Source: CAZACQ01 sp964483725
GTDB lineage: Bacteria > Patescibacteriota > Gracilibacteria > Absconditabacterales > Absconditicoccaceae
DNA: 64,000 nt
Direction: 5' to 3'
NCBI GenBank assembly: GCA_964483725.1
Contig: CAZACQ010000002.1
Coordinates: 13,824-77,823, forward strand
Shown here: one piece after another, positions 59,584-64,000 of the stretch
How the letters are laid out: each line of letters starts with the position of its first letter
Position numbering within the stretch: position 1 is the first letter of the stretch
Position numbers and translations under genes: made by a program
Notes under the pieces: generated by a model
Seen by the model: the letters and a program-made list of their open reading frames with translations, nothing else
The model's database searches: none
What the model was told of the DNA's origin: nothing

Positions 59584-61515
59584 TTAATTACTTGGACTGA
59601 TTCTTAGTAATGGAGCGTCACTGTCATCTACCAATACATATATATATCAGTTAGCCAAATTTTCTCATACATCACGAATACGATCTCATCTGTCAGCTAA
59701 TAGTGGATCAGACTCTGATACATCTTCTCCATCTATTTCAAAATGTCAAAGATAAGTTCAAGCCAAGTTTCACAAAAACAAATCTCATTGCCATTGTGGG
59801 AAAGTATCAGTACTTATGAAAGTCATACCAGCAGGTGGAAATCATCCACTACCACATTCCCAATAATATACAGGATTTACTGTATCAGGATTGTCTTCTG
59901 GATAAGTTCATATTTCTGTTCACATTCAGTAAGTGCATCCATAAGTTGCTATTGGCCAACCATAATTTCATCATTCTTGGATAATATTTATTTCATCTCA
60001 ATCTTGTTCACCATGTTCACTTTGCCATATTTCTCAAGTTTGAGGATGAATTGCCATTCATTGAGAATTACGATGTCCATAAGTGTATATTTCATCCAAA
60101 ACTTCATCATCTCACACAAAAGGATTGTCTTGTGGTATGGATCAATCTTGGTTCAATCTAATTGTTGTACCTAGGTGATTTTGAGTATTTTGTGAATTAT
60201 GTGTTTCATCAAAAGTTTTGTCTCCACGGTCTCAAATAGTCATATATACATATCATTCATTATCAATATTTACTCTAGATCAGTAATGTTGTTGAGAATT
60301 TAGGTGTGGATCAGCTACAAATAGCTCTTCCATATTGTACAATTCATTTTCTTCTAAGTTTAGTTGTGCACGAGCTAAGTATGTAGAACTTCATTCATCA
60401 TTTGCTGCAGAGTAGGTTAGGTATATCCAGTTTTGGTCAGGGAAGTTTGGATGAACTGCTATATCCATCAATCCTCACTGTCCTCAGCTATCAACTTCTG
60501 GAGTGTTTGCTATGTTTGTTGTTTCATATCAATCTATTTGTACATGTACTAAGTTTCAGTCTTTCTCTGTGATTAGGATATCTCAATTTGGTAGAAAATC
60601 TATTCACCAAGCTTGATTAAGTCATTGAGCTACTTCATCTACTTGATGTTGTACATATTCATCTTCTTCATCTGATACTACATTTATCATACCAGTCATT
60701 CATTCTTCAGCATGACTTCCTCTAGTGCAAATAAACTCATATTCACCAGCTTCTTCAAAACTTACTACTATACTATCAGTTTCTCATTCTTCTAGCATCT
60801 GAGTTCATTCATCTAATTCTGGAATATAGAAATCATGAGTACCACCAGTACTAGTGAATCTAAATTCAACAGTTTCTCATTCTTCAACTTCTATTTCATC
60901 TGGGTCAAAAGTTCTATCATATCATTCAGTTTTAATGACTCTGTGATCTGCTTCTTCATAATCTATATCATCACTAGCTCTTGAAAGTATCAAAGCAGCT
61001 TCATATCTTGATATATTTCTATCTTGTTCCCATGCATTAGTTTCTTGAGTAAGTTCTAGTTCCATAGCTTTTTGGAAATAGTTTTCCCACCAAGGATCTA
61101 CATTTTGATCTTGTTCTCATTCTAGCATTCTAACTGCTACTGTAAAAAATTCTGCTCTTGTGATATTATTTTTTGCCATAAAATTACCATCAGATCAGCT
61201 CATAAGATCCATTTGATAAGCCAAATTAATTGATTCAGCCAAAGTTTCATCAAATTGATCGCTATCTTGGTAGTCTGGCATATCTCATTCAGCCTCCATT
61301 CATTTCACTTGCATAGCAAAGTTTACAAAAAAATGAGCAGCCTGTTCTCTAGTAAGTTCATTCTCTGGCATAAAACCACTAGGAGTATAGTATTGTGTCA
61401 GATTGTTTTCATGCATCCAGTCCAAGGCATCTACAAACTCTTGATCTTCTTCATATGCATTTGCGAAATTAAATATTGTTATAAGTGATAATATACTAAT
61501 TAGTAGTTTTTTCAT
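59584..61515 (-). CDS. Fusion of SLH domains, a cupredoxin domain and a PQQ-type sugar dehydrogenase
   Basis: A 643-aa exported protein built from three parts. A signal peptide (to about residue 20) precedes S-layer-homology-type repeats (about 20-190, with DALDWMHENNLTQYY, MPENELTREQAAHFF, NITRAEFFTVAVRML and NISRYEAALILSRA). A cupredoxin-like domain (about 195-280) has the type 1 copper ligands H227, C263, H268 and M273. From about 285 to the end is a six-bladed PQQ-dependent soluble aldose-sugar dehydrogenase (QAGGIDFLPNGDILITEKDG, GLMDIAVHPNFPDQNW, YGHRNSQGMAIHP, HGEQDGDEIN, GGNYGWPIA). Such an enzyme oxidises sugars and hands electrons to a carrier; a built-in copper domain could be that carrier. 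It probably sits on the cell surface. The organism should lack PQQ synthesis, so PQQ may come from the host. Confidence 0.9.
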
Positions 61516-61589
61516 AATTATTTTTTATCATATAAATTATGATGCAGTTAAGTATCTAATTCATTCAAACTAAGATTAAATATCTTTTA

Positions 61590-61976
61590 TTAGATAGATT
61601 TTTTTGAATTAATTTTATTGCATTCTATTTTATCAATTAATAATTCATTTACTATATTTCATCATATAATATGTTCTTGAATTATTCTTTCAATATTTTC
61701 TTCATTTGCTTTTTTGTACCAGACTCAATCTGGATATACTATTAATATTGGTCAATCTTCACATATTCTTAAACAGTGAGTTTTTGTTCTTTGTACAGTT
61801 ATATTATTGTTTTTATTGTTTTTATTGTTTTTATTGATTTCTTTAATCCTATTTTTTAAATATTTTCGTGATTTTTCTGATTCTTCCAGACTACAACATT
61901 GAGGTTTATTTTCATCAACACATATAAAAATATGATACTTTGTTTTATTTATATCTAATTCTTTTGCTTTTAACAT
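61590..61976 (-). CDS. Thioredoxin-like [2Fe-2S] ferredoxin
   Basis: A 128-aa protein. HIFICVDENKPQCC and TKTHCLRICEDGPILIVYPD are the two cysteine pairs of the thioredoxin-fold [2Fe-2S] ferredoxins; the downstream GVWYKKANEENIERIIQEHI is also typical. Codon 37 is CGA in the context EKS-x-KYLKNR, where relatives have Trp in SW.YLK. An Asn/Lys-rich stretch of low complexity (NKNNKNNKNNN) is inserted between the two pairs. It could carry electrons for redox enzymes; the SLH-PQQ protein downstream is one candidate but is outside the cell. Confidence 0.88.
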
Positions 61977-62003
61977 TTAGCTTTATATTTATTATTTAAA
62001 CTT

Positions 62004-62894
62004 CTATTCATCTTTACTTTCTTCGCTATCTTTATTAATAATTTTGTAAACTTTATGCCAATAAGTTATAAAAAAAGCTTCAATTATTCAGTTTATATAT
62101 GCTGTAATTATTATTAAGAATCAAAATATAAGATATGTTATATATTTCATTATCTCAGTATCAATAAATCATAGTGTATCACTAATTAATATTATTATCC
62201 AAGGAATAAAAATTAGTATTATTATATTAATCAAAAATCTAATATATAAAAGATAATTTATAAAAACAAATTTAAGTGTAATTCAAAAATTTTCTACACT
62301 TAATATAATACTTCTTTTCATAGCATCTACTGGTCACATTCATTCTAAAACTATTAAAAATTTTGCATAATGAAAAAATATTGATGTAAAAAATATCATA
62401 AATCACCATATTCAAATTATTACTTGAATAAAAATATTATCCAATATTCACATAGTATATGCTCTACTAACTGCGATAAAGAAAATCAAAAAATTTACAA
62501 CACTAGTCATTGCATTGTATTCAAACATTGGGAAGAAATTTAGAAATCATTTAGCTAATGCTGATTTTCATCATTTATTTTTATCATTTACATAGCTAAT
62601 TAATGCTCAGTCTGCTATTGGTGGTAATAGAAAATATCATATTGCAAGTACTAATATTCAAACAAAAGCAAATCATAACATTTCTATATTTTCCATAAAG
62701 AAATTTATATAATTTAATGCAATATCTAAACTTTCTGCTTGTCATGTTGCATCTGATAAAAGATAATATGATTGATATATCACATAAATTACAAAAATTA
62801 CTGAATAAATAATTGTAGTAAGACTAGCAAGTCTTACTAATTTTGTATCATCTGATATTTCTCAATATGAGTCAATAAGTATTGGATTCTTCAT
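62004..62894 (-). CDS. Multi-pass membrane protein
   Basis: A 296-aa integral membrane protein with about six hydrophobic helices (first near residues 25-45, last near 250-275) and short loops. The C-terminus is charged (KDSEESKDE). I cannot name the family with confidence; the pattern KSALAKGFLNFFPMFEYNAM and GPVDAMKRSIILSVENFG resembles GlpQ-membrane-domain-like or YciC-like small membrane proteins. It starts 15 bases after the pseudouridine-synthase stop and likely shares its transcript. Confidence 0.6.
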
Positions 62895-62909
62895 TGATTA
62901 TAAATTCTT

Positions 62910-63875
62910 TTATTTAAATAGTATTTTAAAATCTTCTGGTATTTTTGCTTTTATTTTTATATTTTCATTTTGAAATTTATCAAAAAAGATATATTCTGAT
63001 GCATGTAAAAGTTGTCTTCTTATTCAATATTTTTTTGTAGCTAGTTCATTTATATTTTTGTTTCAATATAGTAAATCTCAAATAATAGGCTTTCATATAC
63101 TGCTTAGGTGAACTCTTATTTGATGCATTCTTCAAGTTACTAGTTCTATATCCAATAGAGATATTGAATTTAAATATTTATCTTTTATTGTATTTATAAG
63201 TTTTACTTTTGTTACAGCTGTATCTCAATTTTTATCAACAATAACAATGTTTTTTCACACATTTTTATCGTATATTTTCTTTAATCTTTTTTTTATTATA
63301 ATTTCTTTATCTATATTACCTGAAACAATTGCTAAGTACCTTTTTTTTGTTTGTCTATTTTTTATTAATTTATTAATATATTTTAATGATTCATAATTTT
63401 TTCATGCTAATAATACTCATGTAGTATCTTTATCTAATCTATATCAATACATAGCTGAAAAAGTTTTAGATCATTTTCAAAGGTATGAATTTAGTAAGTC
63501 TACCATATTTATATTATCAATATTTTTATCTCAAGCATGTATTGGAATTCAAGAAGGTTTGTTTACTGCAAGCCAGTTTTTATCTTCATATATTAAATAT
63601 TTTTTAATTTCTCATTTATCTATTTTTTTTATTTTTTCTTCTTTATTTAATTCTGAATAGTTTCTTTCATATTCTATAAAATTAGGAAACTTTAATTCAT
63701 CTCACTCTTTTAATTCATATTTTTGATTTTTTTTTCTATTATTTACTTTTATATTTCATTTTCTTATTAACTGAAAAATCTTACTTAATGAAATTCAAGT
63801 ACTTTTTAAATATTTTCTAAGAAATCTATCTAATCTTTGATTTGCTTCATTTTCTCATATTTTAATTATTTTCAT
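62910..63875 (-). CDS. RluC/RluD-type pseudouridine synthase
   Basis: A 321-aa protein: an N-terminal S4 RNA-binding domain (NEANQRLDRFLRKYLK, LIRKGNIKVNNRK) and the catalytic domain. The catalytic motif reads YGYRLDKDTTGVLL, with Asp D in RLDKDTTG, and the C-terminal TGRMHQIRVHLSSIGKPIIGD is also diagnostic. It isomerises uridines in 23S rRNA. The exact site (RluC, RluD or a broader role) cannot be told. It is the first gene of a minus-strand run that continues through the membrane protein and the ferredoxin. Confidence 0.93.
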
Positions 63876-64000
63876 GCTATTAAGTAGAAATTTAATTTAA
63901 CTTTTCTTATATTTAAAAAAAAGCTTTTTTCAATATAATGTTTATCTATTATCGCTTGAAAAATTGAAAATATTTTTTATAAGTATACCTTTAATTTATA

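Noticed and set aside
1..64000. Treating TGA as stop and calling many short ORFs
   Set aside because: Conserved proteins continue across every TGA, so short ORFs ending at TGA are fragments.
1..64000. tRNA or rRNA genes, CRISPR arrays, transposases
   Set aside because: No cloverleaf with the TTCGANNCC loop, no regular spacer array and no transposase motif seen on reading both strands.

Overview
The window is AT-rich DNA from a member of the Candidate Phyla Radiation that reads UGA as glycine (translation table 25). Nearly every gene is broken by in-frame TGA under the standard code and becomes full length when TGA is read as Gly. In ThrRS, sucrose phosphorylase, DnaE and a [2Fe-2S] ferredoxin, CGA also falls where the family has a conserved Trp, while CGT/CGC stay at Arg positions. 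UGA=Gly together with CGA/CGG=Trp points to Absconditabacteria (SR1), order Absconditabacterales, rather than Gracilibacteria. All translations below use TGA=Gly, and motifs show W for CGA where noted. I found no tRNA, rRNA, CRISPR array or transposon.

Layout. 1-4.6 kb: a large unrecognised protein, thrS and a small secreted protein. 4.7-10.6 kb: a DUF3137 membrane protein, an apparently well-expressed secreted surface protein (with an N gap), a 955-aa protein fusing a DapF-like racemase domain to an unknown C-terminal region, and a VanX-like D-Ala-D-Ala dipeptidase. 10.7-15.1 kb: acetolactate-synthase-like enzyme, aldehyde dehydrogenase, SufS. 15.2-16.1 kb: a repeat surface protein that lacks its 5' end and carries a sortase-like VPETG tail. 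16.1-19.6 kb: sucrose phosphorylase, a small hypothetical, ThiI. 19.6-23.1 kb (minus): an apparent operon of acidic membrane-anchored protein (second N gap), PrsW-type protease, DUF2905 protein, BolA and monothiol glutaredoxin. 23.3-32.6 kb: MiaB, a protein with a beta-carbonic-anhydrase-like motif, and a 2228-aa alpha-2-macroglobulin. 32.8-39.1 kb: TIM-barrel isomerase, UppS, DnaN, a prepilin, FtsA, FtsZ and an isolated ATP synthase epsilon subunit. 39.2-45.6 kb (minus): gyrA, murD, pheS, DUF3137, lemA. 45.8-54.6 kb (plus): RNase Y, an Lgt-like protein, then a type IV pilus cluster (baseplate-J-like, PilN, PilO, PilC, three prepilins, PilX-like). 54.7-63.9 kb (minus): RluD-type pseudouridine synthase, a membrane protein, [2Fe-2S] ferredoxin, an SLH-cupredoxin-PQQ dehydrogenase fusion, a DnaE lacking the PHP domain, an L,D-transpeptidase and two small helical proteins.

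How it fits together. The window pairs core replication, division and cell-wall genes with a heavily built cell surface (pili, anchored repeat protein, SLH protein, A2M, secreted proteins), as expected for an epibiotic or predatory bacterium with reduced metabolism. Most unusual are the DapF-like fusion with its VanX-like neighbour (possible handling of peptidoglycan-derived amino acids), the surface copper/PQQ protein, the PHP-less DnaE, and CGA read as Trp. Both N gaps look like unmerged contig overlaps: the flanks repeat each other exactly and collapsing them restores the reading frame.
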